Assembly (NCBI RefSeq): GCF_025869515.1
Contig: NZ_JAOZVR010000104.1
Span: 1 to 39,888, forward strand
Direction: 5' to 3'
Source of the DNA: Ferrovibrio sp.
GTDB taxonomy: Bacteria; Pseudomonadota; Alphaproteobacteria; Ferrovibrionales; Ferrovibrionaceae
Length of the DNA stretch: 39,888 nt
Below, one piece after another: positions 17,814 through 25,537 of this stretch (position 1 is its first letter; the number at the start of each line of letters is the position of its first letter). Under the pieces are notes generated by a model. The model had not been told where the DNA came from. It saw only the letters and a program-made list of their open reading frames with translations, and ran no database searches. Position numbers and translations under genes: made by a program.

Positions 17814-18581
17814 ATGCCCCGCTTCGCCTGTTTCGCAGTTCTTCCGGCTGCCTGCCTTGTCATTGCCGCCTGGCTGACGACCGCGCCTGCGCATGGTGCC
17901 GACCTGCCGGTGCTGCACTATGTCGCGGGCCGCTTTCCGCCTTACACGCAGGAAGATGCCAACAGCATCGCCATCGGGCCGACCGCGGCGCTGGTGGCGG
18001 AACTGGCGCGGCGCCTGGGCAGGCCCGCACCGCTGCTGGTGCAGCCGTTTGCCCGCGCACTGGCCACGGCGGAGCATGAACCCAACACGCTGATCGCCCT
18101 GATCGCGCGCACGCCCGAGCGGGAAGAGAGTTTTCACTGGGTCTGCCCGGTGCTCGATTACGACGTGCTGATGTTCCGCCGTCGCGAACGCAGTCTGGTC
18201 GTCGCCAACGCGATTGCGGACCTGAAACAGTGGCGCATTGCCGGCGTCAACCGCGATGTGAAGACCGAGTATCTGCTGCGTCACGGCATTCCGGTGGAGA
18301 TCATGGCCGACGAGGATGAAGCAACGCGCCTGCTGCTGTTCGGGCGCGTCGATGCCATGCCCGGCCATCCCGCCACGGTTCGCATGCGCCTGCGCGAGCA
18401 GGATCAGCGCGAGGATGCGCTGGTACCCATGCTGGCACTGCCGGAACTGACATCGAAGCTTTATCTGGCCTTCGGCCGCAGCACCGCGCCCGAGGTTGCC
18501 GCCACGGTCGCGCAGACCTGTGCGGCGATGATCGCCAGCGGCGAGGTCGCGCAGCTGCTGCAGCCGGTGATGCAGAATTAG
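17814..18581 (+). CDS. Periplasmic solute-binding protein (SBP_bac_3-like), no adjacent permease
   Basis: Exported type 2 periplasmic binding protein, 255 residues, related to amino-acid-binding proteins of ABC transporters. A signal peptide (FAVLPAACLVIAAWLTTAPA, cleaved near AHG-AD) precedes LHYVAGRFPPYTQED. Family landmarks are LVAELARRLGRPAPLLVQPF, a segment like IARTPEREESFHW, and LKQWRIAGVNRDVKTEYLL. No permease or ATPase gene lies beside it, so it may serve a distant transporter or a sensor. It is the same length as the second lone binding protein at 30582-31349 and shares PFARA and PERE-type landmarks with it. Confidence 0.75.
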   Translation: MPRFACFAVLPAACLVIAAWLTTAPAHGADLPVLHYVAGRFPPYTQEDANSIAIGPTAALVAELARRLGRPAPLLVQPFARALATAEHEPNTLIALIARTPEREESFHWVCPVLDYDVLMFRRRERSLVVANAIADLKQWRIAGVNRDVKTEYLLRHGIPVEIMADEDEATRLLLFGRVDAMPGHPATVRMRLREQDQREDALVPMLALPELTSKLYLAFGRSTAPEVAATVAQTCAAMIASGEVAQLLQPVMQN

Positions 18582-18617
18582 GCGTCAGCAGGCCGGCATC
18601 AAATGCCCGGCCCGGAC

Positions 18618-19253
18618 CTAGCGTTTGGCGTCGAACACCAGACGCAGGGCAAGCAAGGCAAAGACGCCGCCCAGCAGCCGGTTCTGCCCGCGCACGAAGG
18701 CGGGCCGCGCACTGAGGAATTCGCCAAGCCGGCCGGCCGCCAGGATGATCGCACCGTTGACGATGAAGCCCGCCACATTCAGCACGCTGGCCAGCACCAG
18801 CGCCTGCGTTACGGCCGTATCGGGATCTGGCTGCATGAATTGCGGAAACAGCGCCAGGAAGAACAGCGCGACTTTCGGGTTGAGGATATTGGTGAGCAGG
18901 CCCTGACGGAACAGCCGCGCCAGCGGTATGCGCGGCGCATCGACTTTTGACGGTGCCTGAAAGCCGCCGCTGCCGCGCAGGGCCTGGATGGCGAGCCAGA
19001 GCAGATAGGCGGCACCGGCCCAGCGGATGATCTCGAACATCACCGGCGCCAGCAGCAGCACGCCGCTTAAAGACAGGCCGGCGATCATCGCGTGGAAATA
19101 GCAGCCCGCGCTGATGCCGGCGAGCGTGACGAAGCCGGCAACGCGACCCTGCGCCACGCTGCGCGCCATGATCAGCAGCATGTCGGGCCCCGGCGTCACC
19201 GCCAGCGCAAAGGCGGCGAGCGCGAAGGTGAGCAATGTGGCGAAATCCGTCAT
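18618..19253 (-). CDS. LysE/RhtB-family amino acid exporter
   Basis: Inner-membrane exporter of amino acids or related metabolites, 211 residues with about six hydrophobic segments. The N-terminal motif FALAVTPGPDMLLIMARSVA with GRVAGFVTLAGISAGCY matches the conserved first repeat of the family. FRQGLLTNILNPKVALFFLA is the second conserved block. Full length. The substrate cannot be predicted. It converges with the binding-protein gene at 17814 (36 bp apart). Confidence 0.92.
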   Translation of the reverse strand: MTDFATLLTFALAAFALAVTPGPDMLLIMARSVAQGRVAGFVTLAGISAGCYFHAMIAGLSLSGVLLLAPVMFEIIRWAGAAYLLWLAIQALRGSGGFQAPSKVDAPRIPLARLFRQGLLTNILNPKVALFFLALFPQFMQPDPDTAVTQALVLASVLNVAGFIVNGAIILAAGRLGEFLSARPAFVRGQNRLLGGVFALLALRLVFDAKR

Positions 19254-19314
19254 CGGCGCTGACTCCTGTCAGCGCCAAAATGCGCGGCTCCGCCGGTATG
19301 GTCAACCACCGGGC

Positions 19315-19914
19315 TCAGCCAACAGGCAACACGAAATCGTAGCGCGCAATCGCCTGTTCGCGGTCGCCGGCCACGCGCAGCAGCAGACGCCTGTCGAAGA
19401 TGCGGTCGCGCGCATTGCCCGGCTCGTCGGGAAAATACAGCTGCGTGGTCAGGATGTCGCCGCGCGGCGGCTGCAGCTTCACATGCAGATGGCGCGTGCG
19501 GCCTGGATACAGCCCCGGCACGATGGTTTCGAACTGCCAGCGGCCCTCGGCATCGGTGAACTGGTGGCCGCGCAGGCGATAGCCGCGATTGTCATACTGG
19601 CCATCGGCATCGGCATGCCACAGGTCGACCAGCACATTGGCGGCCGGGCGGCAGGCGCGGCCGAGCACAAGGCCGCCGACCCGCAGGCGCGTGCCGGCCA
19701 TGCCGGCTTCGTACAGGCCGGTGCGCAACGGTGAATCGGGCGTGTAATACGGGCCCTCCATCTGCTCCGGCGTGATCCCGGCATGGTCGTCACCGCAGGC
19801 CGGGGTCGGCTCCGGGTTCCTGGGCTGCGCCAGCGAATAGTCGATCTGGGCCAGCGCCAGGGGCAGACCGCCGGCCAGGGCGGCAAGGGTGAGCAGATCG
19901 CGGCGGGTTTTCAT
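19315..19914 (-). CDS. Intradiol ring-cleavage dioxygenase, Tat-exported
   Basis: Non-heme Fe(III) enzyme of the catechol/protocatechuate dioxygenase fold, which opens catechol-type rings between the hydroxyls. It has 199 residues. A Tat-like signal (MKTRRDLLTLAALAGGLPLA) implies export folded. The four iron ligands are all visible: Y107 (DGQYDNRGY), Y136 (PGLYPGRT), H142 and H144 (RHLHV). The opening GITPEQMEGPYY is typical of the family. It is shorter than the true catabolic enzymes, and no ring-cleavage pathway gene is nearby, so the substrate is unknown. It is divergent from the tetR gene, with 169 bp between. Confidence 0.87.
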   Translation of the reverse strand: MKTRRDLLTLAALAGGLPLALAQIDYSLAQPRNPEPTPACGDDHAGITPEQMEGPYYTPDSPLRTGLYEAGMAGTRLRVGGLVLGRACRPAANVLVDLWHADADGQYDNRGYRLRGHQFTDAEGRWQFETIVPGLYPGRTRHLHVKLQPPRGDILTTQLYFPDEPGNARDRIFDRRLLLRVAGDREQAIARYDFVLPVG

Positions 19915-20046
19915 GGCGGGGTCCTGATGGAGAGCGTTTCGCGGAATTTTACGGCACAGCGGCCATTTCCCTGCGGCATAACCCGCCCGGGCGCCGGCCC
20001 AGGCACCGGTTTGTAGCCGCCGTCACAGCGCTCGCCGGCTTTTGAT

Positions 20047-20075
20047 TTGACTTAACGAACGGTCGTTCCTAAAAT
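20047..20075 (+). promoter_or_regulatory. tetR promoter, apparently leaderless
   Basis: -35 TTGACT (20047-20052), a 17-bp spacer and -10 TAAAAT (20070-20075). Transcription would start near 20082-20084, at or next to the ATG (20084), and no ribosome binding site is present upstream of the ATG. Confidence 0.65.
20057..20068. promoter_or_regulatory. Putative TetR operator
   Basis: Inverted repeat GAACG-GT-CGTTC inside the promoter spacer of the tetR gene, the expected place for autorepression. By position it is the best candidate for binding by the encoded regulator. Confidence 0.6.
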
Positions 20076-20083
20076 TTCCAACT

Positions 20084-20683
20084 ATGAGCAAAGGACAGCA
20101 AACCCGTGCCGCCATCCTGACCGAGGCCCTCCGCGCCGCCAGCGTCGAAGGCTTTCAGGGGATTTCGATCGGCATGCTGGCCGACCGGCTGAAGATGTCG
20201 AAGTCCGGCCTGTTCGCCCATTTCGGCTCCAAGGAAGAGCTGGAAAAGGCGCTGCTTGACGAGGCCGCCCAGCGGTTCATGGAAACGGTGTGGCAGCCGG
20301 CGATGAAGGCGCCCCGTGGACGCCCGCGCATCGAGGTACTGTTCCGGTCCTGGCTTGGCTGGAGCCTGAATCACGAAGACCTGCCCGGCGGCTGCCTGTT
20401 CGTGGCGCTGGCCTCCGAGGTCGACGACAAGCCCGGCCCGGTGCGCGACCACCTGGCCGAGCTGCAGAATCAGTGGCAGGCCATGCTGACGCGCAGTGCC
20501 CATATCGCCGTTCAGGAAGGTCATTTCCGGTCCGACCTGGACCCCAGGCAGTTTGCCTATGATCTCCAGGGCATCTTCCTGGCGATGAACTATTACCGCC
20601 GGCTGTTGCGCGATGCGACCGCGGTCGAGCGGGCCGAAGACAGTTTCCGCAGCCTGATCGAGCGGGCCCTGCCCCTTCACTGA
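20084..20683 (+). CDS. TetR/AcrR-family transcriptional regulator
   Basis: DNA-binding repressor of 199 residues. The N-terminal helix-turn-helix is at about 26-50 (FQGISIGMLADRLKMSKSGL then FAHFGSKEELEKALL), highly typical of the family. The C-terminal ligand domain begins VWQPAMKAPRGRPRIEVLFR and contains the LPGGCLFVALASEVDDKPGP stretch seen in TetR_C_6-type members. It is autonomous: the operator GAACG-GT-CGTTC lies in its own promoter. Targets may include the divergent intradiol dioxygenase. Codon use and composition look like the neighbours. Confidence 0.93.
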   Translation: MSKGQQTRAAILTEALRAASVEGFQGISIGMLADRLKMSKSGLFAHFGSKEELEKALLDEAAQRFMETVWQPAMKAPRGRPRIEVLFRSWLGWSLNHEDLPGGCLFVALASEVDDKPGPVRDHLAELQNQWQAMLTRSAHIAVQEGHFRSDLDPRQFAYDLQGIFLAMNYYRRLLRDATAVERAEDSFRSLIERALPLH

Positions 20684-20757
20684 CAGTTTTTGACACCGGT
20701 ACGCGTTAGAGTTCTCCCGTTAGTCGCCCCAGACCTAACAACAAAAAGAGCCTCCCC

Positions 20758-21174
20758 ATGACAACCATCGCCCCCTCTGCCCCGCAGACCATTGTAAAAA
20801 AGCACGATCGTTCTGACGCACTGCAGCAAGCCCGCCGCTTGCAGCCCACCGGCGAGCGGCCGGCCTGGCTCGGAGCCCGGCCGGTGCTGAGCCCGACCAA
20901 GGCCGAGCTCGGCTGGCTGGATGGCATCAGCAATCCGGCCGTCTTCGACGGGCTCGCTGCGCCATGGTGGCAGCTGACGCTGCCCGCGCTGTCGGCGCTG
21001 TTTGCCGGCTGGGCCCAGCGTACGCGGGCACGCCGCGAGCTGACCCGGATCGATGCGCGCAGTCTGCGCGATGCCGGCATCTCGCCCGGTGCCGCCGCCT
21101 TCGAAGCGGCGCAGCATTTCTGGCAGGCCCCGATCGAATTGCGCGATTATCCGAGCGACAAAGCAACTGTGTGA
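20758..21174 (+). CDS. DUF1127 domain protein with long N-terminal extension
   Basis: Small protein of the DUF1127 (YjiS-like) family, whose short arginine-rich domain is known in some alphaproteobacteria to bind RNA. The domain is at the C-terminus (RARRELTRIDARSLRDAGIS, then FEAAQHFWQAP). The protein is 138 residues, about twice the usual 45-75, because of an 80-residue N-terminal part with no recognised motif; it includes WWQLTLPALSALFAG, a possible amphipathic segment. Start ATG 20758. It follows the tetR gene by 74 bp and precedes the TRAP operon. Confidence 0.78.
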   Translation: MTTIAPSAPQTIVKKHDRSDALQQARRLQPTGERPAWLGARPVLSPTKAELGWLDGISNPAVFDGLAAPWWQLTLPALSALFAGWAQRTRARRELTRIDARSLRDAGISPGAAAFEAAQHFWQAPIELRDYPSDKATV

Positions 21175-21205
21175 AAGCATATCTTCCTGCAGCATCGCGC
21201 CTGTC

Positions 21206-21229
21206 GCAGGATGTGGGCTGCAGGATGTG
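21206..21229. repeat. Direct repeats of GCAGGATGTG upstream of the TRAP promoter
   Basis: Two identical 10-bp copies at 21206-21215 and 21220-21229; the second abuts the -35 box. TCCTGC at 21185-21190 adds an inverted half. The spacing suggests an activator site. Confidence 0.4.
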
Positions 21230-21258
21230 TTGATCCTCCGCTGCGCTCTCCCTAAACT
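21230..21258 (+). promoter_or_regulatory. Probable promoter of the TRAP-TAXI operon
   Basis: -35 TTGATC (21230-21235), a 17-bp spacer and -10 TAAACT (21253-21258). The predicted start near 21265 gives a leader of about 48 nt before ATG 21313. Confidence 0.55.
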
Positions 21259-21312
21259 GCTGGTCCGACAATCCGACCGGCAATGAAAAAGCCGGCGCAG
21301 GGAGGACCACCA

Positions 21313-23346
21313 ATGCAGAAGGCTGCCGGCACCGATGGTGCCGACACGGGCGTTCGCGCCAGTAGTGATGTCGCGACGGAAATCTCGCCCGCCGACCGCA
21401 TGGTCGAGGAACTGGCCTATCGCATCCTTCCGGTCTGGCTGCAGGCCGTCTTCGGCACGCTGACCCTGGCAACGATCGTGCTGGTGCTGAACCAGCAGTT
21501 CAACCTGCATCTGTTCGGCTTCACGCTGGTCGAGAACCGCTATCTCTTCCTGCTCGCCACCGCCACGCTGCCGCTGGTCTTCCTGGCCTATCCCTGGCAT
21601 CCGCACGCAACGCGCTCGGCCGCCTGGCTCGGCATCGATATCGTCCTCTGCCTTGCCACCATGGCGGCGCTGGCCTGGTTCAGCTGGAAAGCCGAGGCGA
21701 TTCTCGGCGAAGGCTGGGAATTCTCGGCGCCGCCCACCGCAAAAATTCTCGGCGCCGTCCTCTGGGTGCTGATCCTGGAGGCGCTGCGCCGCACCGGCGG
21801 CACGGCGATCTTCATCATCGTCACCGTGATCTCGCTCTACCCCGTCATCGCCGGCAAGCTGCCGTCGCCGCTGAACGGTATCGAACAGCCGCTCGACAAC
21901 ACGCTGGCCTACCACATCGTCTCCGCCGAAAGCGCCTTCGGCATTCCGATGCGCGCCTTCGGCGAGATCGTCATCGGCTTCATCATTTTCGGCGTGGCGC
22001 TGAACCATACCGGCGGCGGCAAGTTCTTCAATGACGTGGCTTTCGCGCTGGTCGGCCGCTGGCGCGGCGGCGCCGCCCAGGTCGGCGTGATCTCCTCGGC
22101 GCTGCAGGGCTCGATCTCCGGCAGCGTCATTTCCAACGTGATTTCGTCCGGCGTCGTCACCATTCCGGCGATGAAACGCACCGGCTTCCGCGCCGACTAT
22201 GCCGGCGGCGTCGAAGCCGTGGCTTCCACCGGCGCCGTGCTGATGCCGCCGGTGATGGGTTCGACCGCTTTCGTGATGGCGAGCTTCCTCGGCATTTCAT
22301 ATGGCGAGATCGCACTCGCCGCCGCCGTGCCGGCACTGCTGTTCTATTTCGGCCTCGCCATGCAGATCGATGCCTATGCCGCGCGCCTCGGCCTGAAAGG
22401 CATGAAACAGGAAGAACTGCCGTCGCTGCAGCAGACGCTGAAGGACGGCTGGCTCTACATCGCCGTCTTCGCCGTGCTGGTCTGGCTGATGATCAACGAG
22501 CAGCAGGAAGCCACGGCGCCCTTCGTCGCCACCGGCCTGCTGCTGGTGATCAATCAGATCCTGCCGAAGAACCGCCTGAGCTGGAAAAGCCTGGTCGACC
22601 TCATCCTCGCCACCGGCCGCGCGCTGGCCGAACTGGTGGCGATCCTGGCCGGCGTCGGTTTCATCATCGGCGCCTTCTCGGTCACCGGCCTGGCCGGCAC
22701 GCTGGCCAACGATCTCGTCTATATCGCCGGCGACAAGCCGATCGTGCTGCTGCTGATGGGCGCGATCACCAGCTTCATCTTCGGCATGGGGATGACGGTG
22801 ACGGCCTGCTACATCTTCCTTGCCATCGTGCTGGCGCCGCCGCTGGTGAAGGCCGGCCTCGATCCGCTCGCCGTGCATCTCTTCATCATGTACTGGGGCA
22901 TGATCTCCTTCATCACGCCGCCGGTGGCGCTGGCCACCTTCGCCGCCGCGCCGCTGGCGCGCACCTCGCCATTCAAGATCGGCTTCCAGGCGATCCGACT
23001 CGGCGCCGTGATCTACATCGTGCCGTTCTTCTTCGCGCTCAATCCCGCGCTGATCCTGAAGGGCGACCCTATCGATGTGGCCTCGGTGATCGTCACCGCC
23101 TTCATCGGCGTGTGGCTGATCGCCGCCAGCATCCAGGGCTGGCTGATCGGCGCCGGCCGGCTGGACGGCACGCCGCTGCGTCTGCTGGCGCGCATCATGC
23201 TGGCGACCGGCGGCTTCGCACTTGCGGCACCCGGCGGCAACCTGATTCCGGTGAGTAACACCACGCTGGCGATTGTCGGCGCGGCGCTGGCACTCGGTGC
23301 TTTCCTGTTGCTGAAAGTGAGCAACCGCGACAGACTGACCGCATAA
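21313..23346 (+). CDS. TRAP transporter permease, fused 4TM/12TM (DctQM) type
   Basis: Integral membrane protein that uses an ion gradient to import an organic substrate handed over by a TAXI-type binding protein. It has 677 residues and many hydrophobic helices: an N-terminal four-helix part (about 40-190, DctQ-like) fused to the twelve-helix DctM part (about 200-650). The start ATG 21313 has GGAGG 7 nt upstream; a longer frame from 21283 lacks one. Recognisable stretches are GVALNHTGGGKFFNDVAFAL, GSVISNVISSGVVTIPAMKR, GTLANDLVYIAGDKPIVLLL and LHLFIMYWGMISF-like loops. The gene is co-directional with and 27 bp upstream of its binding protein; the SBP after the permease is the less common order. 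Confidence 0.95.
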   Translation: MQKAAGTDGADTGVRASSDVATEISPADRMVEELAYRILPVWLQAVFGTLTLATIVLVLNQQFNLHLFGFTLVENRYLFLLATATLPLVFLAYPWHPHATRSAAWLGIDIVLCLATMAALAWFSWKAEAILGEGWEFSAPPTAKILGAVLWVLILEALRRTGGTAIFIIVTVISLYPVIAGKLPSPLNGIEQPLDNTLAYHIVSAESAFGIPMRAFGEIVIGFIIFGVALNHTGGGKFFNDVAFALVGRWRGGAAQVGVISSALQGSISGSVISNVISSGVVTIPAMKRTGFRADYAGGVEAVASTGAVLMPPVMGSTAFVMASFLGISYGEIALAAAVPALLFYFGLAMQIDAYAARLGLKGMKQEELPSLQQTLKDGWLYIAVFAVLVWLMINEQQEATAPFVATGLLLVINQILPKNRLSWKSLVDLILATGRALAELVAILAGVGFIIGAFSVTGLAGTLANDLVYIAGDKPIVLLLMGAITSFIFGMGMTVTACYIFLAIVLAPPLVKAGLDPLAVHLFIMYWGMISFITPPVALATFAAAPLARTSPFKIGFQAIRLGAVIYIVPFFFALNPALILKGDPIDVASVIVTAFIGVWLIAASIQGWLIGAGRLDGTPLRLLARIMLATGGFALAAPGGNLIPVSNTTLAIVGAALALGAFLLLKVSNRDRLTA

Positions 23347-23373
23347 ACAAGAGATAAACACGGGAGGACTACA

Positions 23374-24528
23374 ATGCGTCACTACACTTATGCCCTGCTC
23401 GGTGCTGTTGCCGGGTTGGCACTCTCCGGCGCTGCCTTCGCGCAGAAGCTGCCCGACCAGCTGACCTGGACCGCCTATGACGTCGGCTCCGGCGGCTACA
23501 ACCAGGCGGTTGCGGTCGGCAATGCGCTCAAGAACAAGATGAATGTCACGCTGCGCGTGCTGCCCGGCAAGAACGATGTGTCGCGCACCGTGCCGCTGCG
23601 CGAAGGCAAGGTGCCCTTCTCCGCCAATGGCGTCGGCGGCACCTACATGGCGCAGGAAGGCGTGTATGAATTCGGCGCCAAGGAATGGGGTCCGCAGAAG
23701 GTCCGCACCCTGCTGCTGAACAATTCCGACGCCCTGCTCACCATCGTCGCCGCCAAGGATACCGGCGTGAAGACCATGGCCGACCTCAAGGGCAAGCGCG
23801 TGGCCTGGGTGATCGGCGCGCCGTCGCTGAACCAGAACATCACCGCGCTGCTGGCCTATGCCAACCTGACCTGGAACGACGTTCAGAAGGTCGAGTTCGG
23901 CGGCTTCGGCCAGGCCATGCAGGGCATCATCAACGGCCAGGTCGACGCGGCTTTCTCCTCGACCATCTCCGGCCCGGTCTACCAGCTCGCCTCCAGCCCG
24001 CGCGGCGTCGCCTATCCGACCGTGCCGCATGGCGACAAGGCCGGCTGGGCACGCCTGAAGGCCAAGGCGCCGTTCTTCGTGCCCTTCATGGGCGCCGAGG
24101 GCGCCGAGATGAGCGCCGACAAGAAGGTGGAAGCCGCCACCTATCCCTATCCGGTGCTGATGACCTACGACACCGTCGATGCCGGCCAGGTCTATGCCAT
24201 GACCAAGGCGATGGTGGAGCTGTTCGACGAGTACAAGGCCGCCGCACCGGGCAATGGCGGCTGGGACATCAAGCGCCAGGTCTTCGACTGGGTGGTGCCG
24301 GTGCATGAAGGCGCCGTGAAGTACTTCAAGGAGATCAAGGTCTGGAAGCCGGAATACGACAAGAGCAACGCCGCCCTGATCGAGCGCCAGAAGGTGCTGG
24401 CCGAAGCCTGGGCCGCGCATGGCAAAGGCAGCCATGCCGATGATGCCGCCGCCATGAAGGCGTGGCAGAAGACCCGCGCCGCCGCGCTGGAAAAAGCCAA
24501 GATGGATGTGTTCCTGACCGAGTGGTAA
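23374..24528 (+). CDS. TAXI-family TRAP transporter solute-binding protein
   Basis: Periplasmic binding protein for the upstream permease. It has 384 residues with a Sec signal peptide cleaved near A23 (LALSGAAFA then QKLPDQ). The TAXI/NMT1-like domain opens AYDVGSGGYNQAVAVGNALK, with LRVLPGKNDVSRTVPLREGK and KGKRVAWVIGAPSLNQNITA. ATG 23374 has GGGAGGA 6-9 nt upstream. The ligand of TAXI proteins varies (dicarboxylates, glutamate and others) and cannot be fixed here. A clear terminator follows at 24556. Confidence 0.95.
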   Translation: MRHYTYALLGAVAGLALSGAAFAQKLPDQLTWTAYDVGSGGYNQAVAVGNALKNKMNVTLRVLPGKNDVSRTVPLREGKVPFSANGVGGTYMAQEGVYEFGAKEWGPQKVRTLLLNNSDALLTIVAAKDTGVKTMADLKGKRVAWVIGAPSLNQNITALLAYANLTWNDVQKVEFGGFGQAMQGIINGQVDAAFSSTISGPVYQLASSPRGVAYPTVPHGDKAGWARLKAKAPFFVPFMGAEGAEMSADKKVEAATYPYPVLMTYDTVDAGQVYAMTKAMVELFDEYKAAAPGNGGWDIKRQVFDWVVPVHEGAVKYFKEIKVWKPEYDKSNAALIERQKVLAEAWAAHGKGSHADDAAAMKAWQKTRAAALEKAKMDVFLTEW

Positions 24529-24555
24529 TCGGCCGCATCGCGCCTTGAATACCAG

Positions 24556-24585
24556 CGGCCTGCCCTCCCGGCGGGCCGTTTTCTT
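24556..24585 (+). terminator. Rho-independent terminator of the TRAP-TAXI operon
   Basis: Nine-bp stem CGGCCTGCC (24556-24564) with GGCGGGCCG (24570-24578), one G-T pair, and a 5-nt loop, followed by TTTTCTTT. It begins 27 nt after the stop of the TAXI gene. The last T directly precedes the ribosome binding site GGAGGAA of the VOC gene. Confidence 0.8.
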
Positions 24586-24595
24586 TGGAGGAACC

Positions 24596-24955
24596 ATGCC
24601 GGCGATTCCGATCCTGCCATCCCGCAACCTCGATCGCACGGCGGCCTTCTATCGCCGGCTCGGCTTCGACCGGCAACGCCGCTATCCCGACTACCTTGTC
24701 GCCCTGCATGCGGAATTCGAGCTGCACTTCGCCGGCGGCGGCGGCGATGCGCCGATCCTGCTCGATCCCGCCACCAGCACGACAGCCTGCTATCTGCGCA
24801 CCGAGGATGCCGATGTGCTGCACCGGACATGGCAGCCGCTCGACCTGCCGCGCTTCAGCATCATCCAGGATCGCCCATGGGGACTGCGGGAATTTTACTT
24901 CACCGATCCGGACGGCACCCTGGTCCGCGTCGGGCACATTCTGCAGCCGGCTTGA
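24596..24955 (+). CDS. VOC-superfamily (bleomycin-resistance-like) protein
   Basis: Small cytoplasmic protein of 119 residues with the paired beta-alpha-beta-beta-beta modules of the glyoxalase/bleomycin resistance fold. The opening AIPILPSRNLDRTAAFYRRL and the ending REFYFTDPDGTLVRVGHIL are typical of Ble-like members that bind antibiotics or other ligands by sequestration. I see no clear pair of metal ligands, so a binding rather than catalytic role is more likely. GGAGGAA lies 2-8 nt upstream of ATG 24596; a frame open to 24545 crosses the terminator and is unlikely. The terminator before it leaves little room for a separate promoter. Confidence 0.82.
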   Translation: MPAIPILPSRNLDRTAAFYRRLGFDRQRRYPDYLVALHAEFELHFAGGGGDAPILLDPATSTTACYLRTEDADVLHRTWQPLDLPRFSIIQDRPWGLREFYFTDPDGTLVRVGHILQPA

Positions 24956-25024
24956 ATTTCCCGCAATTGCAGCGGGACAATTCCGCGCTTCACTGCCGCC
25001 CCGCAGCGGGCCTAGACTGCGGCC

Positions 25025-25537
25025 ATGCCCGACGATCTCCTGCTGCAGCACATCCACCGCTTCGCCCGCTACAACCGCTGGGCCAATACCCGGCTGTACG
25101 ACGCCTGCGCCACGCTGGCGCCGGCCGAATACCACGCGGCGCGGCCGAGCTTCTTCGGTTCGATCCATGCCACGCTGAACCATATCCTGGTCGGCGACAG
25201 CATCTGGCTCGGCCGCTTCACCGGCCGGCTGGCGGCGCATATCACGGCGCTGGACCAGATCCTGCACGCGGATTTCGCAGGCTTACGCGCCGCGCGTGAC
25301 GCGAAGGATGCCGAGATCATCGCCTATTGCGACACGCTGGACGACAGCCGGCTGAAGACCACCCTCAGCTACTCCAACACGCGCGGCGAAGCTTTCACCG
25401 ATCCTTTGCTGGTGCCGCTGATGCATTTCTTCAATCACCAGACCCATCATCGCGGCCAGGCGCATGGCCTTTTGTCCCATGCCGGCGTCAGTCCGCCGGC
25501 GCTCGACCTGATTCATTTCTTCCGCGAGACGGCCTAG
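25025..25537 (+). CDS. DinB-family putative metal-dependent protein
   Basis: Four-helix-bundle protein of the DinB/YfiT family, 170 residues, likely cytoplasmic. Candidate metal ligands are H53 (SIHATLNHIL), H138 and H142 in HQTHHRGQAHGLL, the family's HxxxH pattern. The opening IHRFARYNRWANTRLYDACA is diagnostic. Members include thiol-dependent transferases, but no substrate can be given. It follows the VOC gene by 69 bp. It overlaps the convergent PAS_5 gene by 4 bp at the stop codons. Confidence 0.9.
   Translation: MPDDLLLQHIHRFARYNRWANTRLYDACATLAPAEYHAARPSFFGSIHATLNHILVGDSIWLGRFTGRLAAHITALDQILHADFAGLRAARDAKDAEIIAYCDTLDDSRLKTTLSYSNTRGEAFTDPLLVPLMHFFNHQTHHRGQAHGLLSHAGVSPPALDLIHFFRETA

Noticed and set aside
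24545..24595. Longer N-terminus for the VOC protein
   Set aside because: It would encode the terminator hairpin; the ribosome binding site and conserved fold start both point to 24596.
22297..24639. A 780-codon open frame on the minus strand over the TRAP-TAXI genes
   Set aside because: It is antisense to two well-recognised genes and its translation is low-complexity (His, Arg, Gly, Ala) with no domain; long antisense frames are common in high-G+C DNA.
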